DNA of 64,000 nucleotides, from assembly GCF_002127325.2 (NCBI RefSeq), contig NC_035435.2, forward strand, positions 107,894,382-107,958,381, read 5' to 3'. This document shows, piece by piece, positions 44,740 to 56,197 of this stretch. Source of the DNA: Helianthus annuus. Taxonomy: Eukaryota; Streptophyta; Magnoliopsida; Asterales; Asteraceae. The notes under the pieces are model-generated. The model made no database searches. It was not told the DNA's origin and was given only the letters and a program-made list of their open reading frames with translations. Numbering within the stretch: position 1 is the stretch's first letter; every line of letters starts with the position of its first letter. The translations under genes were made by a program, and so were the position numbers.

Positions 44740-45469
44740 TAGGGTTGTTCATGAGCCGAACCGAGCAAGCGTCTACTCGTACTCTGCTCTAATTGAAACC
44801 AATCAGCTCGGCTCTGTTCAAATTTAAGGAAACAAGCAGAAAATGTTGCTCGAGTTCGCTTGTTTTAGAACCGAGTAACTCAGTTTCGCTCGGTTTCAAT
44901 TTTAAATCAAATTTTAATATAAAGAATTCAAATTTAAAGTCACCATTGTTTCATTTAAAATTGTCTCTCTCAAAATGTTGCTTGTTTTCACTTAGTGGTC
45001 ATTCATTCAATATACATACTAGCTCAATGTCTGAAGAGTGAGCCATGAGCGTCATTGGTTAGTTAGACGGTGACGTTGCGAATTGTGATGGTCGTGAGCA
45101 GTGCGTCTGCGGCTGAAGTGTGAAGTGTGACTGCGTAAAGCTGCGACTGAGCGGGCGACTCAATTTAATATTTTTTAGTGAACTTGTGAAGTCAAAACCA
45201 AAAGAAATTAGGTTTAGTGACTTAGATTTGGTATTGGGCTATTGATAATTTGGGCTAAATCCATTTACAATTCCAATATTCAATAGGGTGATAATTAAGA
45301 AATAATTATATATTTGTGCATGTAAAATTAAACCGATCCGAGCGGACCTTTGCTCGTGCTTGACTCATTTACAAACCATACCGATCAACTCGTGTCAATA
45401 GAGCGAAAAAGCGAGCGAGCATTTTCTGAGCAATTTCCGAGCAAGCGACGAGCACGTTGTCCAGCCCTC
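44740..45469. mobile_element. Non-autonomous hAT element, 730 bp
   Basis: The ends TAGGGTTG and CAGCCCTC are inverted, flanked by GGCATTGG (44732-44739) and GGCATTAG (45470-45477), an 8-bp duplication with one change. The subterminal regions are rich in GAGC/GCTC motifs (GAGCAAGCG). No transposase is present. Confidence 0.82.
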
Positions 45470-45778
45470 GGCATTAGTGCTATTTGGCACAGTTTTACAC
45501 CTCCCCCATGACCGGGGATGAGTAGGGCTTAATATTTCGGCCTAATTTTTGTGCATTGACACGCCGCAACAGGCGTGCATGATTCAACGGGTATACATCT
45601 ACTTTTCTTTGGTTTTATTTTTTTATCATTTTTTTCTTTTGTTTTACGAATTTTTCCAGTGTTAGTGGTTGATGATAATGGCGTAACATTGTTGCTACTT
45701 GGCACGGTTTTACGTCTCCACCGCAACGCGAGGGCCTTAATACTAGTTTTAATCAAATAAAACATTATATAATTAAAC

Positions 45779-48700
45779 TGTGACAACTATCAAAATTCCA
45801 GGTATCTGTACAACTATTAAACCATGACTAATGCTTAGTGATTGTGTTGAATTTCAATTAATGACTTGAATTGTTTTCTGGTTATTACCATATACATACA
45901 TGTGCATCACATATTGCTTAATGTCATATCATTATTGCATGGGAACTTTATTGACTCAAATGATGCATGAAACACAGTTAGCATAGTTATCAGACAAATC
46001 AGGAAAATGCTGACGAAGTTTAGTACATAGACAGACAAGGTGTTGAGACACAGAATGAGCCAGAAACCAAGTATTACACTAGCATAGTGTGTATGAAAGT
46101 AAGGATCACAAAACTGCCTTCCAAGAGATAGTTTAAGTGCCGGAAAGTGCCTAAAACTCACCTAAACTGCAGAATTCTGCAGAAAATCAGCAAATTCAGC
46201 ATTTAAACACACTTATATCATGCAGAAATGTGGTTAAATGGTCCTGAATGCTTTCCTAAGTGTCGGGAATCAAAAGTGTCATAAAAGGGTACATAAAGCA
46301 CACTAAACTGCATAGTTTAGCACCTTAACGAACCGGTAACCAACCGAACAACCAGACACTACCCGAAACACCAAATTTACACGAGAAGCACTTTTTAACA
46401 TTACCAAGCTAGTTATGGTCCCCGAACATTATAACACATTATATAAACATCTAATAACTAAAATACCTAACTAAACACTTGAAATCTAACTAGATTCCTT
46501 AACTTGCCATTACATACCAACTAAACACCCCCCCCACCTTACGGTTATGGAGTGGCCCCTACTCCTTGATTTTCTTTGATTAGTTTAATGGATTATGTTG
46601 GCACTTTAAAAACATATTAACCATTAGATCTTTAAATGTTGGAAGATTATAAAGGAAGTCCATAAGATCAAAACCTACCATTCTCATTCATCACAACATA
46701 CTTCACTTCTTCTCCTCCCTCTCCTTTGGCTTCGGCCGTGACCCAGCAACAACACAACCATCATCAACATTCATCTTCATCCAATTCCAAGTATACTCAA
46801 AGGTGTTAGAAGGTGCATAAGGAAGCTAGGAGCTTTCAGAAGTTCAAGGACCTTCTCTATTTGCTTTTATCCACCTCTTTTCTTCTCTTGATCATCTCTA
46901 GCCTTGACTAGTGGTAAGAACACTAATCTCTTCATTTTACATCTCATATAAGTGGTTAAAGAATGATACATGATGTTAAACTTGAAGAACACTAAGAATC
47001 AAGAGAATGAAACTTGAACATAAGCTTAAATCATGAAGAAATCATGTTGTTATGTGTTGATTTACTTGTTGATTGTTGTTTACTTATGAAAATGATGTAG
47101 ATCATCATATGATCTTGCTAGATCATGATTAAAAACATAATCTAGCAAGATGAGAGGATGAACATGTTAGAGTTTAATGAATCATCCTCATGGAAGACAT
47201 GAACTTGAAAGAATATATTGTTTTCTTGTAAAATGAGGACTAAAATGAGATGTAAGTCTTGTAGATCTAAAATTTCATGGATGATTTTTCAAGAAACCAA
47301 GTTAAAAATACAAGTTATACTTAATCTTGGTTTTTAAATAAATAAACCACATTTTTAAAGGTTAAACAAGTGTAGAAACACTTATGTAACAAGAAAAATC
47401 CATGAAGAAACATTTTTAGAAAATGTGACTACAAGTTGTAAAGAACCATCTTCTTTAAAAATGAAGTTTTTAAAGAATCAACCACAATTTAAAGGGTAAC
47501 AAGACTTACTAAATACACTAGTAAGTTACTACAAATTTTATAAATTTTCAAGTTCATGAAGTGGTAGTTTATGCTTATTTTTGGCAAAATTTGTAAGTAT
47601 AGATTGTTTATTGTTGATTGTTGATTGATTGTGTTGATTTACAAAAGAAAATGATATACCTTCAAGGTATGGAAACCTCCATTTTTAGGGGAAACTATGG
47701 CAAAATTTTTCTAAAAATTATTAGAAAAATATTTCCAAACAAATAATTACAAGTATATTTCAAACCATGAGTGTTTACATAAAGTTTGCCATAATTTTTG
47801 TTACAAAAATTATGAATATTGGAGGTTGGTTTTTATAAATAAAAGTGACTAAATATGTATTTAGGAAATATATATTTAGAAGGCACCATGTGTGTGATTA
47901 TTTGTATATTATGTGTATTAGTTATATTATTTTAGGACTTGAAATAATATAACTCATCAAAATACCAAAAGTTACAATCCAAAATATTACAAAATTCTAA
48001 GGAATAAATATACAAAGAATACACAAAATATTGGTGAAACCGAACAAAGGAATATAACCCACAAAATATTCCAGAAAATTGATTCACAAGTATATCTTTG
48101 ATAAATAATATTTTGGGCACCAAGAGAACAAAAATATGATTTTTACAATTATTACAAAGTATATCGTATTTTTGACAAGGAGAAAATATAGTATTTTTGA
48201 CAAGTAAAAATATATATTTTCTAGGAATTATTAGAAGATATATTATTTTGGAAGAAAAATATATTTTCTTGAATAAACATGAATTATATTATTTTTGGAT
48301 GAAAAATGGATGTATATATATTTTCTAAGTTAGACTTGGGAATATAATATTTTTGAGACTTGTATGAGATTTACAAATATTTTTGCCAAAGAAAAATGAT
48401 AAATAATTTTTCTAAGTAATATTTCTCAAAATATATATTTTGGAAATATATATTAATGTAATTTACTAGAGCTATTATTCCGGAAAAACTAATACAAAAT
48501 TAAGTATAAGAATACTTAACAATTACAAGAAAATACGTATTTTTGTATGTATAAATACACTCCGGAATACGACACCGATACATGGCAAAAATATACAAGC
48601 ATAAGAATACAAATACAAATACACCCATCCTTGGGAAGGAAATACATGTATAAATACTTGAAAAGTATCAAGTTAAAATATATTGTTTTAACTATTATTC

Positions 48701-49721
48701 TAAAAATTTAATAAATATAATTTAAGTTAAAATATTTATTATTTTAACAAATAATTATATAACTTGAAATAATAATGAAGACACTAATTTATACTAAGGC
48801 AAGGCACGACCCGCTCGTCTAATAGATATCAGTACGTTGTAGGTAGTCGTGTACGCCAGGCGAAGCTTTGAGTTACTGTGATTACGAAGAACGCAAAACC
48901 GTGAGTTCATGTCCCCATTTTCTTTTAACTGTTTTGTTTTATAACTTCGGGGGTGAAGTACATGTTACAAAATGTTTACAAACAATTACAATTGGTATGG
49001 TTAGCTAAAGAATGCACTGTTAGATCATGTGAATGGGTAGGCGCACTCCTAAGACCATTAATCCTCGTGTTAGGACCGAGGGGCATGAGTGATAGATCTA
49101 TTTGGGTGTAGCGAGCCCACACCCATGTGGACCGGGGTTTGGCCCATGAGGTGACTATGTCTTACAGCCGGAGGCCCGCTATAAAATCTGCTAGGTTTGA
49201 GCATTCCTACGCCGTTGCACACTTGTTAATGGCCTTGTAAACCATTAATTGATTTGTATCGTTGTTTGCTTTCATACCGGGGTTACAAACATACATACAT
49301 ATTTACAATGACTTCAAAGGTTTATTCGCGCACACAAACAAACACATAAACTCGCTCAACTTTTGTTGATGTTTTTCAAACTACATGTATTTCAGGGAAT
49401 TAAATGTGGATCTGGCGGGCGTTTGGAAGTTTCTAGTTATGTTGAGAATAAAAGATGTCATCCGATGTTTAAGGATTTGGATAGTGTGTCTTATCCTAGA
49501 TGAGACACACATTTCAAAGCCTGGTTTTATTTAGAATCTTTTGTCGGGTCCTTATGGAACTCTAAAACTATTTGCATGGTTTGTAATATGGATTCAAGGT
49601 CTCTGTTGGGATTTCTGAACAATGTTGTTGTTATGTTTTTTAAACTTGTTGTTATGATTAAATGCAATGATATTAAGCAAGTCACACATAATCACGTTTT
49701 CGCAAAAGTTAGGGTGTGACA
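45779..49721 (+). mobile_element. 3.9-kb solo LTR
   Basis: It starts TGTGACAACTATC and ends GTTAGGGTGTGACA, flanked by a perfect TAAAC duplication (45774-45778, 49722-49726). No internal domain, primer-binding site or polypurine tract was found. A TATAAA box is at 46648-46653 and a CT-rich leader follows (CTTCACTTCTTCTCCTCC). The stretch 47.6-48.8 kb is extremely AT-rich. Short ORFs here are chance. Confidence 0.82.
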
Positions 49722-49726
49722 TAAAC

Positions 49727-50363
49727 AAGCATCAAATTTTCCAGACGAAGGTGGTTTCACATATATGCTTTTAAGTCCAATCCGTGGAAAAAGGTTAATA
49801 AAAGAATTATCCAAAATGCTTTAAACAAAGTTAAGGTTCATAATCTTCAATTTTGTTGCCTAAGTGCGTGCCAAACTAAATTTGATAAGTTAGATACTTT
49901 ATTACGGTTTTACTCCTATCATATTCGGTGCCAATAGGGTATCTCAGATTAAAGTAGCAAATAACTTTTTTAGCCTTTTCATACAAATGACTTGAATCGA
50001 ATCTAATTCGTGTTGCATGACACACTATTTTAATACTTAACGTTGAGAGATTATTAGAACATGAGTAATGGTTAATGCTCTTTAAGGGACATTTTTTTGT
50101 CATATCACCATCATAATGCATTTTCAAAAAAAAAAAAAAAATGTAACGGTCAATGCCCCTTAATGCCTATTTAATTCATTACTTTCCATTATTTTTCTCC
50201 TGTTTAGGCATTATTCTAGAAACGTCCCTTCCTTTTCATGCCCCTATAATGCCAAAGGTGATAGTGTTGAGGGCATTCTTAAACCCTTTTACGCTCCTGC
50301 AATGCCCATTGACTTGATATATAAATCTTGTTATTAGCGTTTGAACACACTAATTACAAGTAT
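49727..50363. other. Repeat-derived spacer
   Basis: The first 140 bp (AAGCATCAAATTTTCCAGAC...) resemble 26683-26830, so they belong to a shared repeat into which the solo LTR was inserted. The rest contains AATGCCC motifs like those of PIF-type ends, but no clear boundaries. Confidence 0.5.
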
Positions 50364-50366
50364 TAA

Positions 50367-50670
50367 GGCCATGGGGTATGGGGCTTGGGTTGGGGCGTGG
50401 GTTGGCTGAAAACGCCCAAGCCACCACCCCGGGGGCTTGGGTTGGGGCATGGGTTTGGGGCATGGCCCTATTGGCATGGGTTTGAAGCCGGGCGTGGGGC
50501 GGGCTAGTAGGGCTAGTAAGGTGACATGGCGGGCTCTCAATGGCCAAACCAAACTTATGCCCCCAACCCAAGCCCCACCATGCCCCATGGGCGTAGGTTT
50601 GAGTGGTGGGGGGCTCCCATTTCACGTGTCAACAAATGCCCCAACCCAAACCCCACCATACCCCACGTTC
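50367..50670. mobile_element. GC-rich PIF-Harbinger-type MITE, 304 bp
   Basis: The imperfect inverted ends start GGCCATGGGGTATGG and, read from the right, GAACGTGGGGTATGG. The flanks are TAA (50364-50366) and TAG (50671-50673), one change from a 3-bp duplication. It is filled with GGGGCTTGGGTTGGGGC-like repeats, which make spurious ORFs on both strands. Confidence 0.65.
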
Positions 50671-50799
50671 TAGACTCTCTATTCTCTCTTTCTTACATTC
50701 TTATTTTTAAATCTAGTGAGTATTTATAAAGAGTGTCTTAATTAAAATTCTTATCTCTTCGAATTTCTGATTTTGCAATCTTATATATTTACTAGGCTA

Positions 50800-51160
50800 T
50801 AACCCCGTGTATTACACGGGTTGAATAAATGAATTTTATATACCAAATAATAAAACATTATCTTATTTAAAGCCTCCTTTATTGCACAGGTTGAAGAAAC
50901 GTAATTTTATATATTAAATAATAAAATAAGTCATATCTATAAGAACCATATGTATTGTACGGGTTGAATAAATGTAATATTATATACCAAATAATAAAAA
51001 GAATATATCTTTAAAACCATTGTATTACAAGGGTTGAATAAATGTAACATTGTTTATCAAATAATAAAAAAGTTGTATTTTTAAAAACCCCCATGTATTA
51101 CATGGGTTGAATAAATATGATTTTATATACCAAATAATAAAAAATATGTTTAAAAAAACT
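50800..51160 (+). repeat. Left array: five units of about 70 bp
   Basis: The repeated core is TGTATTACACGGGTTGAATA followed by AATTTTATATACCAAATAAT. The first unit's stem CCCGTG/CACGGG decays in inner units, some with paired changes (CATG/CATG in the fifth). Confidence 0.85.
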
Positions 51161-51761
51161 AACAGATTTTTTTATATTTAAAGTAGGATAAGATTGAATA
51201 TTAATCTGATTATATTTAAAGTAGGATAAGACTGAATATTAATATTTATTTATTTAGTTAATATAAGATTGAAAAATCATATGATTGAATAGGTGGGAGG
51301 TTGTATTATGATTTTTGCCATTTTCATCCAAATATTTGATAGAAAAAATAAAGCAAATTAGATGTGTGGTTGAAAATGGCAAAAAGAAAATACAGTGGTC
51401 AAACATGTTATTCAAGAAGTAAATAAACAACTATCTGAGTGATAAAATATAAATTATAGTTAAAAAACCCGTAATAAATCTAATTTTATATATAAAGTAA
51501 TATTAATATTATGAATGAGAAGTATACATTAAACTTAAACTAAATAATAATTATCAATAGTTAAGTAGAAAAGATTAAACAAAATAATATTCAGGAGGAG
51601 AGTTACCTATAATTAATTAGAAGAAATTAAATTAAAGAGTAAATTGCCAAAATCGTCCCTCAAGTTTGAGTATATTTGTCATTTTCATCAAAAACATCTT
51701 TTTTATACTATATAGTCATTCACTTCCACCATATCTATCGTGTACCGAGTATATCTATTAG

Positions 51762-52113
51762 TTTTTTTAATATAATTTTCTTATTATTTGGTATATAAAA
51801 TCATATTTATTCAAACCGTGTAATATACGAGGGTTTTTTAATATATAACTTTTTTATTATTTGGTAAACAATATTACATTTATTCAACCCGTGTAATACA
51901 CGTTGTTTTAAAGATATAACTTTTTTTTATTATTTGGTATAAAATTACATTTATTCAACTCATACAATATAGTTCTTATAGATATAACTTTTTATTATTT
52001 AATATATAAAATTACATTTGTTTAACCATGCAATAAAGAAGGTTTTTGGAGATATATTATTTTATTATTTAGTATATAAAATTCATTTATTCAACCCTTG
52101 TAACACACGAGAC
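51762..52113 (-). repeat. Right array: five inverted units
   Basis: About five units of TTATTATTTGGTATATAAAA followed by TTTATTCAACCCGTGTAATA are the reverse complement of the left array. The outermost unit ends next to CTAG at 52111-52114. Confidence 0.85.
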
Positions 52114-52509
52114 TATAACCTAGTTAATATATATTTGTTCACGTGTTGTTTACCCATTCTATTCGAATTTTATGGATTTAGTTGTGCAACAAAGAAAAAT
52201 ACAAAAACGTTATTTAAATATGTTTTGAATTTTGATCAATCGGTAATGGTTTTAAGAAAATAAAATATTTTCACCTAAGTAAAAAATATCACTATTAAAT
52301 TGTATTGTTATCAAAATTTAAATTATTGATAATAAAAATTTGTATTAGATTAGATGTTAGATTTGATTAAATATTATTAATAATAAGAATTTGTATTAGT
52401 TTAGATTAAATATTATTATTTTTAGTATTATTAATATTTTTAATCAATTAAATGAGAGAATGACATGTGTCCCAAAACAGGTTTCTTTTATTATATAGTA
52501 TAGATAGAT

Positions 52510-53560
52510 ATAGATATCGATATATGTAAACCCAAATTGTTTGTAATTAATTAATATGGATATGTGTAAGATTTGTTGTAGTGTTATATAAATATAACTC
52601 TTCTTGTTTGTCTTCGTAATCATTTATCTAATATTTTTTCATATGTCTACTCCCGTAATCTCTTTATTGAAATAAAACTTTAGTGTGTTCGTGGAACTTT
52701 ATCAAATTTCACAGTCACAAACCATTCAAAGATGGCTTTTAGACCGGCGAAACGCATAATCATTTATCTCTTGTTCTTTACAAGGATTTACTGTTAAGTG
52801 AAAGAAACAACTCGAGTTTTAGCTTTTGTATAAAATTTTCAAGTACAAATAGAGTTAAATTCTCATTAGAGGTGATAATTGCTGTAAGAGATAATAATCA
52901 TTCTTATGATTGTAATCGAACCTTTCAAACATTATCTCTAAATCTCGAGTTCAAGCAATATATTTCTTTTGTCTCGCGAACTTAGTTTAGCTTCATATAG
53001 TTTCGGTATATGAAGCTTGGGTTTGGACTCCTTTGTTAATCGAGCTCTAAAGATGCCACATATCAAAGAAATGTTTGAAAGAAAAAAGTTGACACCATGT
53101 GTAAAAAAGTCTTGACACCATGTTAAAATAGAATGCGACACCATGTATATTTTTTAAACACTATTTTATAGTTTATTTCTTACACTTTTTTTTTTTGCAA
53201 ATATCCTTTTCAACGTACCCAACCTTATATAAACTAGGTTTAACAATCTTCAATGATAATAAAGCCTATTTACCTCAAAACTATTCATAGAGAAAACTGA
53301 AATCATAAATTACAACTATACACACTCATTCAAAGATATGTGTGTTTACAATCTTCCATAACAAATAACAATAAGAATATAAACAATTGAAGTGCATTAC
53401 TTTGTGTTTAATTGTTCTCACATTTGATTTTAATAAGAATTATAAATATTAAAAATCACTTGTTTAAACATTTAGACCTTTTACATATAACTCATATTTC
53501 ATCTTCTTATACCAAGTCAAGGTGCGGAGTTGGGAAACTATATTGGAATAAGGGATTTAG
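52510..53560. other. Intergenic, no gene
   Basis: AT-rich sequence. A short local duplication (GACACCATGT, near 53092, 53114 and 53139) is the only structure seen. Confidence 0.45.
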
Positions 53561-53564
53561 AACT

Positions 53565-54062
53565 TGTTGGGGAAATTCGAAATTGCTTGGATAAATCTGA
53601 AGTCGTGTAATCACTTTCAGATCAAACAATTGGAGTGGCTACCAATCTTTGATTGGATAAAATCAGAATTGATTCTAGATTTCTGTATGAGAATTTGGTT
53701 GAGAGAATTTTGAGGGATTTTCACGAACTGTAAAAACGTCTAGGGTTTTGCAAAACCGTTTGAAAGAGCGTATTTGCAGTTTTCCACAACTGCTTGCAGT
53801 TTTCGTTTTGAACAAAAACACCTTTAGTCCCTCATGTTTCAAAAGTGCATATTTAGTCCGAAATTTAATTTCTGATGCATTTTCGACCCCAGCCAGGGGC
53901 TCTGCCCCTTGGACCCCGCCAGGAGCTGCCGCCCCTTGGACCCCGCTTCTCTCGGGGGCGCCGCCCCCTTGGATCCCCCGTTAGTGCCGATGACATTCAA
54001 ATAAGCGTGCACTCTTATGTGTATGTCACACGCAATCTCAAATTACACTAAAATATCCAACA
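53565..54062 (-). repeat. 3' LTR of the copia element (498 bp)
   Basis: It starts (plus strand) TGTTGGGGAAATTCG and ends ATATCCAACA. The U3-side part carries GC-rich repeats of GGGGCTCTGCCCCTTGGACC type. It is longer than the partner LTR by an AATTTAATTTCTGATGCATT-containing stretch near 53862-53886. Confidence 0.92.
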
Positions 54063-54592
54063 TACCTCCCCCATTTTAGTGTAATCATAGATTAACTAAC
54101 TTGTTCACAGCAACCAAAACAAACTAATGCATAAATGAAATGTCGTGACAATTGAATTTCATATTAGTATATTACACATTCCAAATATTCGAATTTAAGG
54201 GTGTCACGAAGGATTGAACCCTTAATATCCATAATGAATACATGAAGATAATATACACATTAGTTTACATACATAGATCTAACTTGACACTATCTTTTAC
54301 TAGCCTGTGTCCCTATCCTTCGTAAGCATATCAAAGCCAAGTCCAAGCTTCTTGAAGCAGCTAAACTTCATGCTCATATAGGTAGCTCTTTTACTCTTGC
54401 ACCTGCAAATGCAATTTTTCAAAAGAGCTATTAAGAAGATATACCTTAACCTTCCTTAACTTGTAGATCTAAACACATACCTTTGGGACGATTTAATGTT
54501 GTGTTCCAAACTCTAGATGTTAAGCTTTCCACATTGAATTCTGCACCTAACGTCATATTAGGTGGGAATTGGGTATCTTAACATGAGAGTTC

Positions 54593-56197
54593 TCAGATGG
54601 ACTTTAACCCTGATCCCCCAGCTGATACTTTCACGAGATCTCTAGTTAATCCTTTGGTTAAATGATCAGCTAAGTTCTGTTGAGTTCTCACATACTCAAC
54701 CGAAATCACACCATGCATGATGAGCTCACGAACCATGCTGTGTCTCACACCTAAGTGTCTTGACTTGCCATTATACACTTGACTATATGCCTTAGCCAGT
54801 GTAGCTTCACTATCACACCTTATAGAAATGGGAGATATTGGTTTTGGCCACAATGGAATCTCATAAATCAAGTTTCTTAGCCACTCAACTTCCTTACCAG
54901 CTGCCGCTAAGGCTACAAACTCAAATTCCATAGTTGAGTCAGTTATGCAAGTCTGTTTCTTTGAAGTCCAAGAAACAGCACCTCCCCCAAGTAGGAATAC
55001 CCAACCACTTGTGGAAGAATGATCTTCCTTATTGTTGATCCAACTTGCATCTGAATATCCTTCAATCACTGAGGGAAATCCAATGTAAGTCAGACCATAA
55101 TCAATGGTTCCTTTCAAGTATTTAAATACTCGACCTAATGCTTGCCAGTGATGAGTACTAGGATTGCTAGTAAATCTACTAAGCTTTCCAACAGCATATG
55201 CTATATTTGGTCTAGTACTGATCATAGCGTACATAAGTGATCCAATTGCTCTTGAGTACTCCAGTGGAGATACTGCAATACCTTTATTAGGTAATAGCTT
55301 CAAACTAGGATCAATAGGAGTACTTGCGGGAGAACAATCCTTGAAATTAAACTTGTTCAAGATCTTCTCAATATAGTGGGATTGAGAGATTGAAATACCC
55401 CTGTTCTCACGTTTGATTTTAATACCTAAAATCACCTCAGCCTCCCCCATATCCTTCATAGCAAACTTAGATGATAAAAATTCCTTTGTTCTATCAACTT
55501 GATCTTGGTTAGTACCAAAAATCAACATATCATCTACGTACAAACAGATCATGACTCTGTTTCCAGAAGCATCAAACTTGCTATAAACACATTTATCTGC
55601 TTGGTTTAAAACAAAACCATTAGACAATACAATCTCATCAAACTTTTGATGCCACTGTTTAGGTGCTTGCTTCAAGCCATAAAGAGATTTAATTAGTTTA
55701 CACACCTTGTTTTCACTTCCAGGCATAACAAACCCTTCTGGTTGTTTCATGTAAATCTCCTCATCTAATTCACCATTCAAAAATGCAGTTTTCACATCCA
55801 TTTGGTGAATTTTAAGATTATGTATAGCAACAAGGGTTAATAATAATCTAATGGTAGATATCCTTGCTACAGGAGCATATGTATCAAAGAAGTCAATACC
55901 TTCCTTTTGTCTAAACCCTTGGATTACTAATCTGGCTTTGAACTTATCAATAGTACCATCCACCTTCATCTTCCTCTTGAAGATCCATTTACTTCCCAAT
56001 GGTTTACAACCAGGAGGTAAATCCACCAATTTCCAAGTGTTATTTTGCAAGATAGAATCCATTTCATCTTGGATGGCTTCTTTCCAAAAGGAAACATCCC
56101 TTGAAGCCATTGCTTCAAAATATGTCTTTGGATCCTCATCGACATTGAAACAATATTGATATTGAAAGTTAATATCAACCCTAGATCCTTCAACTAA
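54593..56197 (-). pseudogene. Copia reverse transcriptase and RNase H
   Basis: After the stop at 56198-56200 the same frame continues (LVEGSRVDINFQYQY) into RT: WKLVDLPPGCKPLGSKWIFK, then KARLVIQGFRQKEGIDFF and the catalytic YVDD at 55540-55529. RNase H follows with YSDASW and the SRHLGVRHSMVRELI block, ending ADHLTKGLTRDLV. The domain itself is open to 54593. As one usual Pol it would be fused to integrase, so the stop makes this a pseudogene. Confidence 0.9.

Larger units (their letters stand above)
44050..45746 (+). mobile_element. Helitron-like element, interrupted by two DNA transposons
   Basis: The right end has ACCGCAACGCGAGGG, a spacer and CTAG (45743-45746) followed by T. The segments 44100-44312, 44654-44731 and 45478-45746 are colinear, in reverse complement, with 12535-12870, so the two are copies of one family in opposite orientation. 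Two insertions (44313-44644 and 44740-45469) account for the breaks. The left end is approximate. Confidence 0.65.
50792..52504 (-). mobile_element. Helitron-like element with inverted terminal tandem arrays
   Basis: On the minus strand it begins TCTATACTATATAATAAAAG at 52504 (after A) and ends with the hairpin CCCGTGTATTACACGGG (reverse strand of 50802-50819 region), GTTATAGC and CTAG at 50795-50792, followed by T. Near each side are five tandem units of about 70 bp, in inverted orientation to each other, each with its own hairpin. A second CTAG, in plus orientation, lies at 52111-52114. No protein is encoded. Confidence 0.6.

Noticed and set aside
46163..46308. Alternative LTR starts after TAAAC at 46163 and 46304
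   Set aside because: Both begin TGCA..., while the TAAAC at 45774 is followed by TGTGACAAC, a better partner for the GGTGTGACA end.
50334..50729. Gly/Pro/Trp-rich ORFs on both strands
   Set aside because: They come from GGGGCTTGGG-type repeats of a MITE.
50800..51160. Regularly spaced palindromic repeats resembling a CRISPR array
   Set aside because: The spacers are themselves repeated, the units are inverted at the other side, and the context is eukaryotic.
53748..53984. Pro/Ala-rich ORF
   Set aside because: It lies wholly in the copia LTR's GC-rich repeats; the same reading recurs in the other LTR at 58709.
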